A stretch of DNA of 64,000 bases from Bacillota bacterium (lineage in GTDB: Bacteria; Bacillota; Clostridia; Lachnospirales; Cellulosilyticaceae): assembly GCA_023436395.1 (NCBI GenBank), contig JAEZJJ010000038.1, positions 72,564-136,563 on the forward strand, read 5' to 3'. The notes beneath the pieces were generated by a model, which saw only the letters and a program-made list of their open reading frames with translations, had not been told where the DNA came from and did not search any database. Shown piece after piece: positions 44,857 to 53,978 of the stretch (positions are counted from its first letter, which is position 1; each line of letters starts with the position of its first letter). Position numbers and translations under genes: made by a program.

Positions 44857-46167
44857 TTATTGAAGGATATCACTTACAAGACTATCAAGTTTAGCTTGCA
44901 TATCAGCAGCTTGAATATTGCCATCAAATGCATCTTTTGTAAATGCACCTGTTGGTGTCCAGAAATTGCTCATTTTTGGAACAGAAGGCATCGCTACACC
45001 AAATTCAAGTTGAGCAAGTGTTGCTGCTACTGTTGCATCTGAAGTAACCTTATCATTTGCAGCAGCTACTTTATTAGTTGGAAGAAGTTGTCTCATTTCA
45101 AATCTCTTAATTTGATTTTCTTCATTTGTTAAGAAGTCTGCAAGTGTCATTGCTGCAACTGGGTATTGTGTATTAGATTTTACACAGTATAATTTGTAAC
45201 CAGCAAATGATTTCATTTGTTTATCTCCAGATCCTGTATTGATTGTTGGTAATTTAGCAACACCATAACGATCACCTAAGAATTTTTTATAATCAGCTGC
45301 TTTCCATGGTCCACCTACATATGCACCTAATTTACCAGCTTCAAACTGAGTACCAGCTGCAGCGTCATCTAATGCAGCAGCACCTTTTGCTTTTAATCCA
45401 GCAATAAAGTTAGCCATTTCTAACCCACCAGCATTGTTGAATGTACAAACTGTTTCATCTGCTCCTGTTTCACCAAATAATTGGCAATCATTTGTTAAGA
45501 AGAATGCACCTGAGAAGTATGCATTACCCATGTCAAAGCCAAATTTTGTTACTCCATCTGGTACTTGTGCATCAAGAATAGTATTAAGAGATGCTACATC
45601 TTCTGCTTTAAAGATTGATGTATCATAGTATAAGAAATATGTTTCTGAAGAACTTGGATAACCATAGATTTTTCCATCATATGTAGCTGCTGTAATAGCA
45701 CCTTCTGAAGCATTATCTATTGCATTTTTAGCAAAAAGAGTATTTTCATAAATAGCGCCTGATTGAACAAGTGCACCTAACTGATCGTGAGGAATTGCGA
45801 AAACGTCAGCTGCAGCATCTAAGTCTTTTTGAACTTCGTCTTTCGCTGTATCTTCACCATTTACACGTAAAGTAATTTCAATATTTTTATCAGCATATTT
45901 TTGTTTGAAAGCTTCTGCCATTTGACCTAACATTTCTTGGTCATCTGCCGCACCCCAAAGAGTAAGCTTTGCACCATCTTCTGGTTGTGGTATTTCAGTT
46001 TCAGCTGGAGCTTCTGATTCTGCTGGTGCCTCTGATTCTGTTGGTGCTACTGATTCTGCTGGTGCTGGTGATTGTGATGCTGTTTGTGTTTTATTACAAC
46101 CAACCATTGATATACTCATTGCACCAATTAATGCCATACTCATTGCAAGTGATAATTTTTTACTCAT
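44857..46167 (-). CDS. malE: Maltodextrin-binding lipoprotein, MalE type
   Basis: 436 residues. Lipoprotein signal MSMALIGAMSISMVGC, then a low-complexity linker built on repeats of SEAPAE, then the extracellular sugar-binding domain (LTLWGAADDQEMLGQMAEAF; AYVGGPWKAADYKKFLG). I use the ATG at 46167 with a GGGGG site upstream; an open frame to 46200 adds no family sequence. First gene of malEFG-GH13 behind a LacI/CcpA-type operator cluster. Confidence 0.92.
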   Translation of the reverse strand: MSKKLSLAMSMALIGAMSISMVGCNKTQTASQSPAPAESVAPTESEAPAESEAPAETEIPQPEDGAKLTLWGAADDQEMLGQMAEAFKQKYADKNIEITLRVNGEDTAKDEVQKDLDAAADVFAIPHDQLGALVQSGAIYENTLFAKNAIDNASEGAITAATYDGKIYGYPSSSETYFLYYDTSIFKAEDVASLNTILDAQVPDGVTKFGFDMGNAYFSGAFFLTNDCQLFGETGADETVCTFNNAGGLEMANFIAGLKAKGAAALDDAAAGTQFEAGKLGAYVGGPWKAADYKKFLGDRYGVAKLPTINTGSGDKQMKSFAGYKLYCVKSNTQYPVAAMTLADFLTNEENQIKRFEMRQLLPTNKVAAANDKVTSDATVAATLAQLEFGVAMPSVPKMSNFWTPTGAFTKDAFDGNIQAADMQAKLDSLVSDILQ

Positions 46168-46268
46168 AAATATCCCCCTTATTTTTGGACTTTTGCCCAT
46201 TTAAATAATTAATTATTTATATCAATTCCTGATAACCTATTAGTAAATTAACAGGATTTTGACCATAT

Positions 46269-46310
46269 ATTATATTACCTCATCAAAAACATATCGTTAC
46301 CGAAATCGTT
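46269..46310 (-). promoter_or_regulatory. malE promoter with two LacI/CcpA-type half sites
   Basis: A perfect minus-strand TATAAT (46269-46274) lies about 100 bases before malE. Its -35 region overlaps two copies of AACGAT (46293-46298 and 46305-46310, minus strand) spaced by 12 bases. A regulator bound there would block the polymerase. Confidence 0.55.
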
Positions 46311-46448
46311 CCCAAAACTAACTAAAGTTACCATGTATATAGTCATTACAAACTTATCTGCTTATGTCACTAGAGAACAATGTATTGCCTAATATTTTAT
46401 TTGTTTAAAATTTTAACTATTTTTAAATTTATTATGCAATTTATCTAT

Positions 46449-46462
46449 AGAAATCGTTTCCA
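46449..46462 (-). promoter_or_regulatory. cre-like operator far upstream of malE
   Basis: Minus-strand TGGAAACGATTTCT fits 12 of 14 positions of the catabolite-response consensus. It lies about 180 bases before the malE -10, near the end of the chemoreceptor gene. The rest of 46168-46533 is AT-rich with no other gene. Confidence 0.55.
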
Positions 46463-46533
46463 TTTTCTATGTTTTTATTTTATACGTATTATTCTTAAAA
46501 ATCAATAGCTTTTATGCATTTAATAAATTATTT

Positions 46534-48636
46534 TTACTTAAATGATTTGTAACTATTTTCTAATTCTTCTACTGTTAAGGCTAATTGCTTGGCTAGACTG
46601 GTAATACTTTTTGAGGCTTCAATTTGATCTACAGTTTCTACACTTACCTCTTCAGTAACACTTACAGCTTCTTCAACAACTTCAGCAATATATTGCATTT
46701 TTATCTCTACCGCTTGTTTGTCTTCTATTACTTCTGCAATAAGGTGATTGGCATTATTAAGTGAATAATCTACTTCTTGCATCTTTTCATCTATTTCTGC
46801 AAATATTTTTGTAACACTATTAACCATTGGTAACTGTCCATTAAATACATCCATAGCACGCCTTAGTTCCTCTAATGTCACTCTCTTTTTTTCTTGTATA
46901 ATTTCAAGCGTGAATGCTATATCGGATATTGCTTCCTCAGTTTGCACTGAAAGTTTTCTCACCTCATCTGCAACTACTGCAAAACCTTTTCCAGCTTCGC
47001 CTGCCCTTGCAGCTTCTATGGCAGCATTTAATGCAAGTAAATTAGTCTGTCCATTCACCTTTTTAATAATTTCTAGGATTCTATGAATCCCCTCTGCTTC
47101 TTGTCCTAACTCTTTAACACTTTCATTCACTTTTTCGCTAATGAGCATAGTATTTTGTGCCCCATTATAAAGATCAGATAAGCGTACTTTAGTCGCTTCA
47201 CTCATACCCATGGTTTTCTTAGATGCTTCCCTAATGTGGATCATAGAATCTGTTATCTTGTTGATATTATCAAATAATTTATTAATTAAAATAGTAGACT
47301 GTTCAATTTCATTATTTTGCTTGTGAGCACCTAATGCTACAGCCTTTATTGTTTCTCCCACCTGTGTAGCTGATAAACTTGTATCTTCTGCCATCTGCTG
47401 TAAAGACCGTGTATGTTCATGTACAGAATAAGTAACTGTTTTTGCCTTACCTATCATATTATTTAGTGTACCTAACATACGGGTAAAACCATTTACTAAA
47501 ATCTGCATTTCTACATTGCTATATTCTACTTTTTGTTCTAGTTCCTTATCTAAATCTAGTTGTCCCTGTTCTACTCTCATCATATAACTAGCTATTTTTA
47601 CAATAGGGCTTGTTATTTTATTACTTATTAGGATACTTAATAATGTAATAATTACCAATAGTGCTCCTACAATTATAAAAATAGCTCTAGAGTCTTTATG
47701 ATATTCTTCTAATAAATTCTCCATAGCCGCACTGCTTATAATCCCCCATCCATTACTTGTTTTTACAAAACTGACAAGGTTTCCTGAAAGATTAATTGTT
47801 TCTGTTTTTTCAGTGGAATCTCTCATATAATCAATTAACTTTGCATCAATAGGTTTATCATTATTAGCTGTAATTACTTGGTTATTTATATCAATAATCA
47901 ACATTGATATATCTTTTTTTATATCTGCTAATTGTAATAATTCATTTAAATAATCTTTATTCATTAAAGCTATAATATAAGTATTCTCTGTATCTATCAT
48001 TTTTCTAGCCAAATAAATATTCTGTTCATTATTAGAATCTAGTGTAAACCAATAAAACTCACTTACTGGAATTTCTTCTACTTCTTTATAAGCTTCACTT
48101 TGGATAAATGCATTTATATCAAAATCAAATCCTATATTTGCTTCCTGATAAATTTTTTTGTTATCAACTAAAATACAAAAGCCTAAAATGGATTGTTGTG
48201 TCTTAAGTGAACTCCTTACTTTTTCTTTCACATCACTAAAGTAAGAAGATGCACCTACTATATCATTTTGCTTAGTTTTCTTTATGTAACTCTTTAACTT
48301 TTGATATCCTACTATGTCGCCCATTGTTGTTCTAGCTATAGCTATATAATTTTCTATATTATAATTAAGTTGTTCTACTATTTTCTGAGAATAATCTCCT
48401 ACCACATGCCCTGTTGATTGAGTTGTAATATTAATACTCATAGTCATGATTATACAAATAGGAATCATGCTAATAAGAAGAAAAAAAGCTATTAGTTGAT
48501 TTCTTAACTTTAGTTTATGAAGTCTTATCTTGGTCTTTTTTTTAGTATCGTTCTTGGTCTTTTTTTTAGTATCGTTCTTGGTATCGTTCTTGGTATCGTT
48601 TCCATTATTTTGCAAAAAAAATGCTTTGCTATTCAT
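46534..48636 (-). CDS. Methyl-accepting chemotaxis protein
   Basis: A 700-residue receptor. A charged repeat-built N-terminus (NDTK and KKTK units, residues 13-36), first membrane helix (LIAFFLLISMIPICIIMTMSI), an external Cache-like sensor (about 65-310), second helix (AIFIIVGALLVIITLLSILIS), HAMP (SPIVKIASYMMRVEQGQLDL) and the signalling tip GQTNLLALNAAIEAARAGEAGKGFAVVADEVRKLS. The ATG at 48636 has AAGGAGG five bases upstream. Its position next to malEFG suggests a sugar-related attractant, perhaps through loaded MalE; this is inference. Confidence 0.92.
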   Translation of the reverse strand: MNSKAFFLQNNGNDTKNDTKNDTKKKTKNDTKKKTKIRLHKLKLRNQLIAFFLLISMIPICIIMTMSINITTQSTGHVVGDYSQKIVEQLNYNIENYIAIARTTMGDIVGYQKLKSYIKKTKQNDIVGASSYFSDVKEKVRSSLKTQQSILGFCILVDNKKIYQEANIGFDFDINAFIQSEAYKEVEEIPVSEFYWFTLDSNNEQNIYLARKMIDTENTYIIALMNKDYLNELLQLADIKKDISMLIIDINNQVITANNDKPIDAKLIDYMRDSTEKTETINLSGNLVSFVKTSNGWGIISSAAMENLLEEYHKDSRAIFIIVGALLVIITLLSILISNKITSPIVKIASYMMRVEQGQLDLDKELEQKVEYSNVEMQILVNGFTRMLGTLNNMIGKAKTVTYSVHEHTRSLQQMAEDTSLSATQVGETIKAVALGAHKQNNEIEQSTILINKLFDNINKITDSMIHIREASKKTMGMSEATKVRLSDLYNGAQNTMLISEKVNESVKELGQEAEGIHRILEIIKKVNGQTNLLALNAAIEAARAGEAGKGFAVVADEVRKLSVQTEEAISDIAFTLEIIQEKKRVTLEELRRAMDVFNGQLPMVNSVTKIFAEIDEKMQEVDYSLNNANHLIAEVIEDKQAVEIKMQYIAEVVEEAVSVTEEVSVETVDQIEASKSITSLAKQLALTVEELENSYKSFK
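48529..48600 (-). repeat. In-frame tandem repeats in the chemoreceptor gene
   Basis: Twelve-base units encode NDTK three times, then a 24-base unit encodes NDTK-type plus KKTK twice. All units are multiples of three, so changes in copy number would lengthen or shorten the cytoplasmic N-terminus without breaking the frame. Confidence 0.85.
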
Positions 48637-48787
48637 ATGCTCCTCCTTTGTCAAACTTATCGTATATTAATTATATTATTCAGCAAAATAATTGTAAATA
48701 CTTATTAGAAAAATATATTAATTATAATAAACTAAAATTTTAATATTAAATGCATTTAAATACCCTATAAAAAATTAAATCTTCAAA

Positions 48788-48823
48788 AAATTAGACTTAT
48801 TCTAAAAGAATAAGTCTAATTTT
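48788..48823 (-). terminator. Terminator overlapping the hisJ-like stop
   Basis: Perfect stem AAATTAGACTTATTC / GAATAAGTCTAATTT with a five-base loop; the stop codon lies inside it. T-rich tail on the minus strand. Confidence 0.85.
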
Positions 48824-49596
48824 ACTTGTTCTGCACTATGGGCATCTGATCCAATGATTATAGGTATTCCCTCTTGTTTTATATATTTTAGAAATTGACC
48901 TGATGGATAAGTTTCTTTACAATAAACTTTTCTTAATCCTGCTATATTAAAGTCAATTTCAAAATTTCTTTGTTTGATTTCTAAAACTATTTTTCTTATT
49001 AGTTCTTCATTTTTATAATGAAATGGATATTTTTGATTAAAAATACGTACTAAGCTTATATGACCTAATCTATTAGGCTTATAATCTCCTAAATCTGCCT
49101 GTATTGATTTGAGAATAGTCTCATAATAAAGATCATATATTTTTTCTAAACTTTGCGTTTTATGGAATAGTGCTTCAAAATCAGGGAGATAATCTATAGC
49201 ATAATATTGATTTTCAAATTTTACAAAATGAACAGATAAGATACCATCTTCCATTTCTTTTCCGTATTTATTTAGGTTCTCTTTTATGATCTTATCATAG
49301 TCTTCTATATAATCTACTTCAAATCCTATATTAATTTTAACACGTTCTTTGTATTGATTTTTTACAAATTGTATAGCAGCTATATAATCCGAAATCTCTT
49401 CTTCTTGTAATGCACATTCTCTCTGAAATTCTGGCGTAGCTATTCCTTCGGGCATAGGAAAATGTTCCGTAAAAGTTATTTCTTCTCTTCCTTCTTTTAA
49501 AGCCATTTCAATATAAGATTCTAATGAATCTTTACTCCCATGCGGGCAAAATGGCGTATGCATATGCCCATCTCTTTTCTTCAAGCTTTTGTCCAT
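48802..49596 (-). CDS. PHP-family histidinol-phosphatase-like protein (HisJ type)
   Basis: 264 residues. PHP metal motifs: DGHMHTPFCPHGS, the TEHFPMP segment, IGFEVDYI, GHISLVR and the late GSDAHSAEQV. HisJ proteins remove phosphate from histidinol phosphate, but no his genes are near. It lies between a GH13 enzyme and a chemoreceptor, so another sugar or nucleotide phosphate is possible. GGGAGG site before the ATG. Confidence 0.8.
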   Translation of the reverse strand: MDKSLKKRDGHMHTPFCPHGSKDSLESYIEMALKEGREEITFTEHFPMPEGIATPEFQRECALQEEEISDYIAAIQFVKNQYKERVKINIGFEVDYIEDYDKIIKENLNKYGKEMEDGILSVHFVKFENQYYAIDYLPDFEALFHKTQSLEKIYDLYYETILKSIQADLGDYKPNRLGHISLVRIFNQKYPFHYKNEELIRKIVLEIKQRNFEIDFNIAGLRKVYCKETYPSGQFLKYIKQEGIPIIIGSDAHSAEQVKLDLFF

Positions 49597-49642
49597 CCTA
49601 CTTCCTCCCTATAACTATTTCATCTTATGTAACTTTTCACTA

Positions 49643-50995
49643 CTATACATCATTTTCTTCTAAAATGATACTTTCAAAAGCAGGTATATTTAGACTTATA
49701 TTCCCATTTATTGATACATACACTCGCTCCTTATACATTACATCTTTTAATAATCTCTCATTATTGATTTTAAAACTAAGATTTATTTCCTGCTCTCCTA
49801 AATTTAGTGCAACATATATCCTTTTATTATTATAAACCCTAGCAAAAACAAGTTGTTCATTTTTGACTAATACTTGCTCGTATATCCCATTACATAATAT
49901 CTCTGACTCCCTTTTTATTCTAGAAAGCTTACTAATATACTCCACCATGCTTTGATCTTCCTCAAGTAATTTCTCTAAGTCAAGACTAGGTCTTAAAGCA
50001 TCGTCACTGCCACTTTCCTTACTTCCTAAAATCCCCCATTCACTACCATAATAAATAGATGGTATTCCTGGCATAGTAAATAATAAGGTATATGCATTAG
50101 CCATATATTCCTTTTTCTTTAAATTACTTGCAATACGGTTTACATCATGATTATCTATAAAATTATATAGCCATATATTTCTATAAAGACCACCTTGACC
50201 AAACAAGCGATTAAGTGAATAATTAATTTCAAAATAATTTTTATCATTATGACTTGAATAGATTCCTTTATAGCATTCATAATTAGTAACGGAATGTAAC
50301 AAATCAGTTCTTGCTAAACAAGTGTAATCACCATGGATCATTTCTCCCATAAGCCAAAACTCAGGATCTTTTTCCACACAAGTCCTTGCAAGTTGATGTA
50401 AAAAATCTTGGTCCATACAATAAGCTACATCTAATCTTAATCCATTAATTTGATACACATCAATCCACTCTTTAACTACATTCATAATGTGTTCAATCAC
50501 TTCTGGATTCCTTAAATTAAGCTTAACCAGTTCATAATGCCCTTCCCATCCTTCATAATAAAAACCATCATTATAAGGGCTATTTCCATTGAAGTTAATA
50601 TTCACAAACCAATCTTTATAATGAGATTGCTCTCTATTTTTTTGTAAATCTTTAAATGCCCAAAACTCTCTACCCACATGATTAAATACACCATCTAACA
50701 CAATTTTAATATCAGCTTCGTGAAGTTTTGTACATACCTCTTTAAAGTCTAAATTGCTTCCTAAACGTTTATCAATAATACGATAATCTATTGTATCATA
50801 TCCATGTGTATTGGATTCACATACTGGTCCAAAGTAAATGGCATTAATTCCGAGTTGCTTTAAATGTGGAATCCATTTTATTACCTGGGAAATACGATTT
50901 TCAACTTTAATTTCCTCCTTATTCTCTTTGGGTGCCCCACAAAATCCCAATGGATAAATATGATAAAACACTGAATGCTTAACCCATTCTGCCAT
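49643..50995 (-). CDS. Cytoplasmic GH13 alpha-glucosidase/amylase family enzyme
   Basis: 450 residues, no signal peptide. GH13 motifs: DGVFNHVG (I), GLRLDVAYCM with the nucleophile (II), GEMIHG with the acid (III) and FIDNHDVNR (IV). The opening VFYHIYPLGFCGAP and short B-domain resemble cytoplasmic maltodextrin-degrading amylases. It probably works on imported dextrins. It follows the TetR gene by 27 bases, so that regulator may control it. Confidence 0.9.
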   Translation of the reverse strand: MAEWVKHSVFYHIYPLGFCGAPKENKEEIKVENRISQVIKWIPHLKQLGINAIYFGPVCESNTHGYDTIDYRIIDKRLGSNLDFKEVCTKLHEADIKIVLDGVFNHVGREFWAFKDLQKNREQSHYKDWFVNINFNGNSPYNDGFYYEGWEGHYELVKLNLRNPEVIEHIMNVVKEWIDVYQINGLRLDVAYCMDQDFLHQLARTCVEKDPEFWLMGEMIHGDYTCLARTDLLHSVTNYECYKGIYSSHNDKNYFEINYSLNRLFGQGGLYRNIWLYNFIDNHDVNRIASNLKKKEYMANAYTLLFTMPGIPSIYYGSEWGILGSKESGSDDALRPSLDLEKLLEEDQSMVEYISKLSRIKRESEILCNGIYEQVLVKNEQLVFARVYNNKRIYVALNLGEQEINLSFKINNERLLKDVMYKERVYVSINGNISLNIPAFESIILEENDV

Positions 50996-51022
50996 ATTTT
51001 TGCTCCTTTCGTATCACTTACA

Positions 51023-51589
51023 TTAGGAGAATATCCCATGCATAAATTGATGTACTACCTTTCTAGTAAGCACTTCTTGTTCCATCTCTAGCCTATTGTG
51101 CTCTACTTCAAAATAAGCATTCATTATTCCTAAGTAAGTAATTGCATAAATTGTTTGTCTGCCTTTCATATTACCATGCTGCTTGCTTGCTTTAAAAAAG
51201 AGTCCTTCTAATAAGTGAATCTGTTCATCAATAAGAGGCCTAGCTACTTTATACGCCTCGCTATCTGGTGGATAAAATCTCATAGATAACAACATGCGGT
51301 AAAACCTTCTGTTTTCATTAACATAACTCACATAAGCCTGTGTAAGCTGATACATAGTAAAAGGTAAATCTCCTTTATAATCAGCTGCTATAGTAATCTT
51401 AGCCATTAATAATCTATGTTGCTCATCAAGCAATATTTTTAATAAACCTTCTTTGCTCCCAAAGTAATGATATAAGGTGGGTTTAGTAATTCCTACTGTA
51501 TTTACAATTTCTTGAACCCCTACAGCATCATAACCTCTACTTGAAAAAAGCTCTAATGCACACTCTAGAATTTTTTCCCTATTCTCCAT
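51023..51589 (-). CDS. TetR/AcrR-family regulator
   Basis: 188 residues. N-terminal helix-turn-helix ILECALELFSSRGYDAVGVQEIVNTVGITKPTLYHYFGSKEGLL is canonical; the C-terminal ligand domain is not diagnostic. I use the ATG at 51589, six bases after GAGG. A palindromic operator sits in its own promoter, so it is likely self-repressed. The next genes on the strand are the GH13 enzyme and HisJ-like protein. Confidence 0.9.
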   Translation of the reverse strand: MENREKILECALELFSSRGYDAVGVQEIVNTVGITKPTLYHYFGSKEGLLKILLDEQHRLLMAKITIAADYKGDLPFTMYQLTQAYVSYVNENRRFYRMLLSMRFYPPDSEAYKVARPLIDEQIHLLEGLFFKASKQHGNMKGRQTIYAITYLGIMNAYFEVEHNRLEMEQEVLTRKVVHQFMHGIFS

Positions 51590-51637
51590 ATACCACCTCA
51601 TATTTTCTAAATTTTATTTATAGTTAATTATATTTTT

Positions 51638-51666
51638 AATATACCACTCGGTATACTTATTGTAAA
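51638..51666 (-). promoter_or_regulatory. TetR gene promoter with embedded operator
   Basis: Minus-strand -35 TTTACA (51661-51666), 17-base spacer and -10 TATATT (51638-51643). The palindrome TATACC-GAGT-GGTATA (51640-51655) fills most of the spacer, so bound repressor would block the promoter. Confidence 0.75.
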
Positions 51667-51695
51667 CAAAAATTGATTAAATTTAAATTTTAAAA

Positions 51696-51750
51696 TAAAA
51701 TCACCCTAAATGTTAGTCCTACTTACCTAACCTTTAGAGTGATTTTAAAA
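51696..51750 (-). terminator. Terminator after ptsI
   Basis: Stem AAAATCACCCTAAA with near-complement TTTAGAGTGATTTT and inner TTAG/CTAA, T-rich on the minus strand. Confidence 0.8.
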
Positions 51751-51770
51751 ACTGTTATATCCTTTACTGT

Positions 51771-53384
51771 TTATTGGTTCATCAATACTTTCTTAGCATT
51801 TAAAATAGATGTTGCACTCATAGAAAATTCATCTAATCCATATTCAAAAAGTGTTGGAATAGCCATTTCATCTCCTGCCATTTCTCCACACATGCCCACC
51901 CATTTGCCATGTTTATGGGCCCCATCAATTGTCATCTTAATAAGTTTTAATACTGCTGGATGCATTGGGTTATATAAATAAGATACTTTTTCGCTCATTC
52001 TATCTGCTGCCAATGTATACTGAATAAGGTCATTTGTACCAATAGAGAAGAAATCAACATATTGTGCTAATTCTTCTGCCATGACAGCTGCAGCTGGTAT
52101 CTCAATCATAATTCCCCACTCAATCTCATTTGAATAAGTCTTTCTTTCTGCATCTAGCTCATTCTTACATTCTTCTACTATAGCCTTGGCCTCATTAAAT
52201 TCTTCAATCCCTGATATCATCGGAAACATAACTGCTAATTTACCATAAGTAGATGCTCTTAAAAGTGCTCTTAGTTGCACCTTAAATAGCTCCTTTTTGT
52301 CTAAGCATAAACGGATAGCTCTATATCCTAAAAACGGATTCATTTCTTGTGGTAATGGTAAGTATGGAAGCGTTTTATCTCCGCCTATATCCAATGTTCT
52401 AATCACAACTTTTTTGTTATTCATAGTTTCAAGAACATATTTATATGCTTCAAACTGTTCTTCTTCAGTTGGTGCATTATCTCTATCCATATATAAAAAC
52501 TCAGTTCTAAAAAGACCGATACCATCTCCACCATTTTCTAAGACTTGATCTGCATCTTTTGGTTTACCAATATTTCCGCATACTTCAATAGACCTTCCCG
52601 CCTTATCAGTTACTTTTACATTAAGAAGCTTTTTAAGTTCTTCTTTCTCCATATTAAATGCCTCTATCTTAGCTTCATATGTCTTAATTATCTCTTCATC
52701 GGGATGAATAAAAACTAATCCCTCTATACCATCTACGATGACTTTATCACCATTTTTAACATAATTCGTAATATCTCCCAGTCCTACAACTGCTGGGATT
52801 TCTAGTGTTCTAGCCATAATAGCTGAGTGAGATGTTCTGCCACCTATATTGGTAATAAAAGCCTTCACTTTGTTTTTGTCTAGTTGCGCAGTATCAGAAG
52901 GTGTTAAGTCATGGGCTACTAAAATAGTATTATCTTCAGCAATTTCTAAGCCTACGATATGTCCTGCTAAATTTGCTAATAACCTTTTTGAAACATCTTT
53001 AATATCAGCTGCACGTTCTCTTAAGTAATCATCTTCAATTGCTTCAAATAATGTTATCAAATTACTAGAAACGTTCTCAACTGCCTTTAGCGCATTAATA
53101 CTTGTATTTTTAATTTCTATTTCTATTGAGCCAACAAATTCTGGATCTTCTAAAATAAGAAGGTGGGCATCAAATACAGTTGCTTCATGTTCACCTACAT
53201 TTCTTAATGTTTTTTCCTTAATATTTGCAAGTTGGTCCTTGCATAAAGTAACAGCCCCCTGAAGCTTTTCTATCTCTTTTGCCACATCCACTACTTTTTC
53301 ATCTGTAATAATAAGCTCTTCTTCTTCATAAACATAAACATTACCAATTGCATAGCCTTTGGAAGCCGCAATACCTCTTCTCAT
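51771..53384 (-). CDS. ptsI: PTS enzyme I
   Basis: 537 residues. Takes phosphate from PEP and gives it to HPr. The active-site histidine is in GGRTSHSAIMARTLEIPAVVG; the PEP-binding barrel has LFRTEFLYMDRD, RTLDIGGDKTLPY and the cysteine in WVGMCGEMAGD. The ATG at 53384 has GAGGAGG eight bases upstream; the frame is open to a TTG at 53408 with no site. It follows ptsH by 24 bases. Confidence 0.97.
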   Translation of the reverse strand: MRRGIAASKGYAIGNVYVYEEEELIITDEKVVDVAKEIEKLQGAVTLCKDQLANIKEKTLRNVGEHEATVFDAHLLILEDPEFVGSIEIEIKNTSINALKAVENVSSNLITLFEAIEDDYLRERAADIKDVSKRLLANLAGHIVGLEIAEDNTILVAHDLTPSDTAQLDKNKVKAFITNIGGRTSHSAIMARTLEIPAVVGLGDITNYVKNGDKVIVDGIEGLVFIHPDEEIIKTYEAKIEAFNMEKEELKKLLNVKVTDKAGRSIEVCGNIGKPKDADQVLENGGDGIGLFRTEFLYMDRDNAPTEEEQFEAYKYVLETMNNKKVVIRTLDIGGDKTLPYLPLPQEMNPFLGYRAIRLCLDKKELFKVQLRALLRASTYGKLAVMFPMISGIEEFNEAKAIVEECKNELDAERKTYSNEIEWGIMIEIPAAAVMAEELAQYVDFFSIGTNDLIQYTLAADRMSEKVSYLYNPMHPAVLKLIKMTIDGAHKHGKWVGMCGEMAGDEMAIPTLFEYGLDEFSMSATSILNAKKVLMNQ

Positions 53385-53408
53385 AACTTCTACCTCCTCA
53401 ACTAGCAA

Positions 53409-53669
53409 CTACTCTTGAAAGCTACCAATAAAATCTGCCATATGTTTAGCAGCTACTTCTTCATCTTCACCTTCAGCCACTATTTGAAGCTCTGCTCCCG
53501 CAGTAAGACCTAAAGCTAAAAGTGCAATAAGACTTTTTGCATTTCCTTGTTTATCTCCATATATTAATTTAATATCTGATTTAAATTGAGATGCTTCTTT
53601 ACAAAATAAAGTAGCTGGTCTTGCATGTAATCCTTGTGCATTAATAAGTGTCGTATTTAATGTTGTCAT
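53409..53669 (-). CDS. ptsH: Phosphocarrier protein HPr
   Basis: 86 residues from the ATG at 53669, which has AGGAG five bases upstream. This start puts the phosphorylated histidine exactly at residue 15 (GLHARPAT) and the HPr-kinase serine exactly at 46 (NAKSLIAL), the classical numbering. A frame open to 53687 would shift both. Ser46 points to HprK/CcpA-type catabolite control in this organism, in line with the cre-like sites at pulA and malE. Confidence 0.97.
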   Translation of the reverse strand: MTTLNTTLINAQGLHARPATLFCKEASQFKSDIKLIYGDKQGNAKSLIALLALGLTAGAELQIVAEGEDEEVAAKHMADFIGSFQE

Positions 53670-53739
53670 AATGTCTCCTATTTCCATTTAAGTCTATTTT
53701 ATTTATTTTTGTAGTGTATTTTACCCACAAATATAATTA

Positions 53740-53768
53740 ATTATAACTGGTCTTTGGTTTATTTTAAA
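53740..53768 (-). promoter_or_regulatory. Sigma-A promoter of ptsHI
   Basis: Minus-strand -35 TTTAAA (53763-53768), 17-base spacer and -10 TATAAT (53740-53745), about 70 bases before ptsH. Bases 53769-53863 are AT-rich with no other feature seen. Confidence 0.6.
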
Positions 53769-53863
53769 CAAAAAAAAATTACTTTTAGTTTAACAAAATA
53801 TTAAATTTATGTTAACAAAACATCTTCTGTTTTTTATGTATGATTTAAATTCTCATTTATTTT

Positions 53864-53892
53864 CTGTACTCCCCATATTATAAGAAAGTAAA
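53864..53892. repeat. Partial copy of the 40.5 kb hairpin element
   Basis: 29 bases match 40571-40599 at 26 positions: both read CTGTACTCCCCAT, four variable bases, then TAAGAAAGTAAA. Likeness stops sharply on both sides. The large inverted stem of the first copy is missing here. Confidence 0.65.
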
Positions 53893-53914
53893 GAACACAT
53901 TTTTCTACACTACT

Positions 53915-53948
53915 AAAAATGACCACACCTCAGTGTGGCCATTTTATT
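53915..53948 (-). terminator. Terminator after the rubrerythrin gene
   Basis: Stem CCACAC / GTGTGG, four-base loop, extended by AAAATG / CATTTT; T-run on the minus strand. Confidence 0.9.
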
Positions 53949-53978
53949 ATATCTCTATGCTTATTATAAAATCTTTAA

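Noticed and set aside
44653..45042. A 129-codon open frame on the plus strand across the malE-malF gap.
   Set aside because: It overlaps two well-supported genes and its composition is that of antisense DNA.
48529..48600. The repeats at the receptor N-terminus as a CRISPR-like array.
   Set aside because: They are head-to-tail, without spacers, and lie in frame within a coding region.
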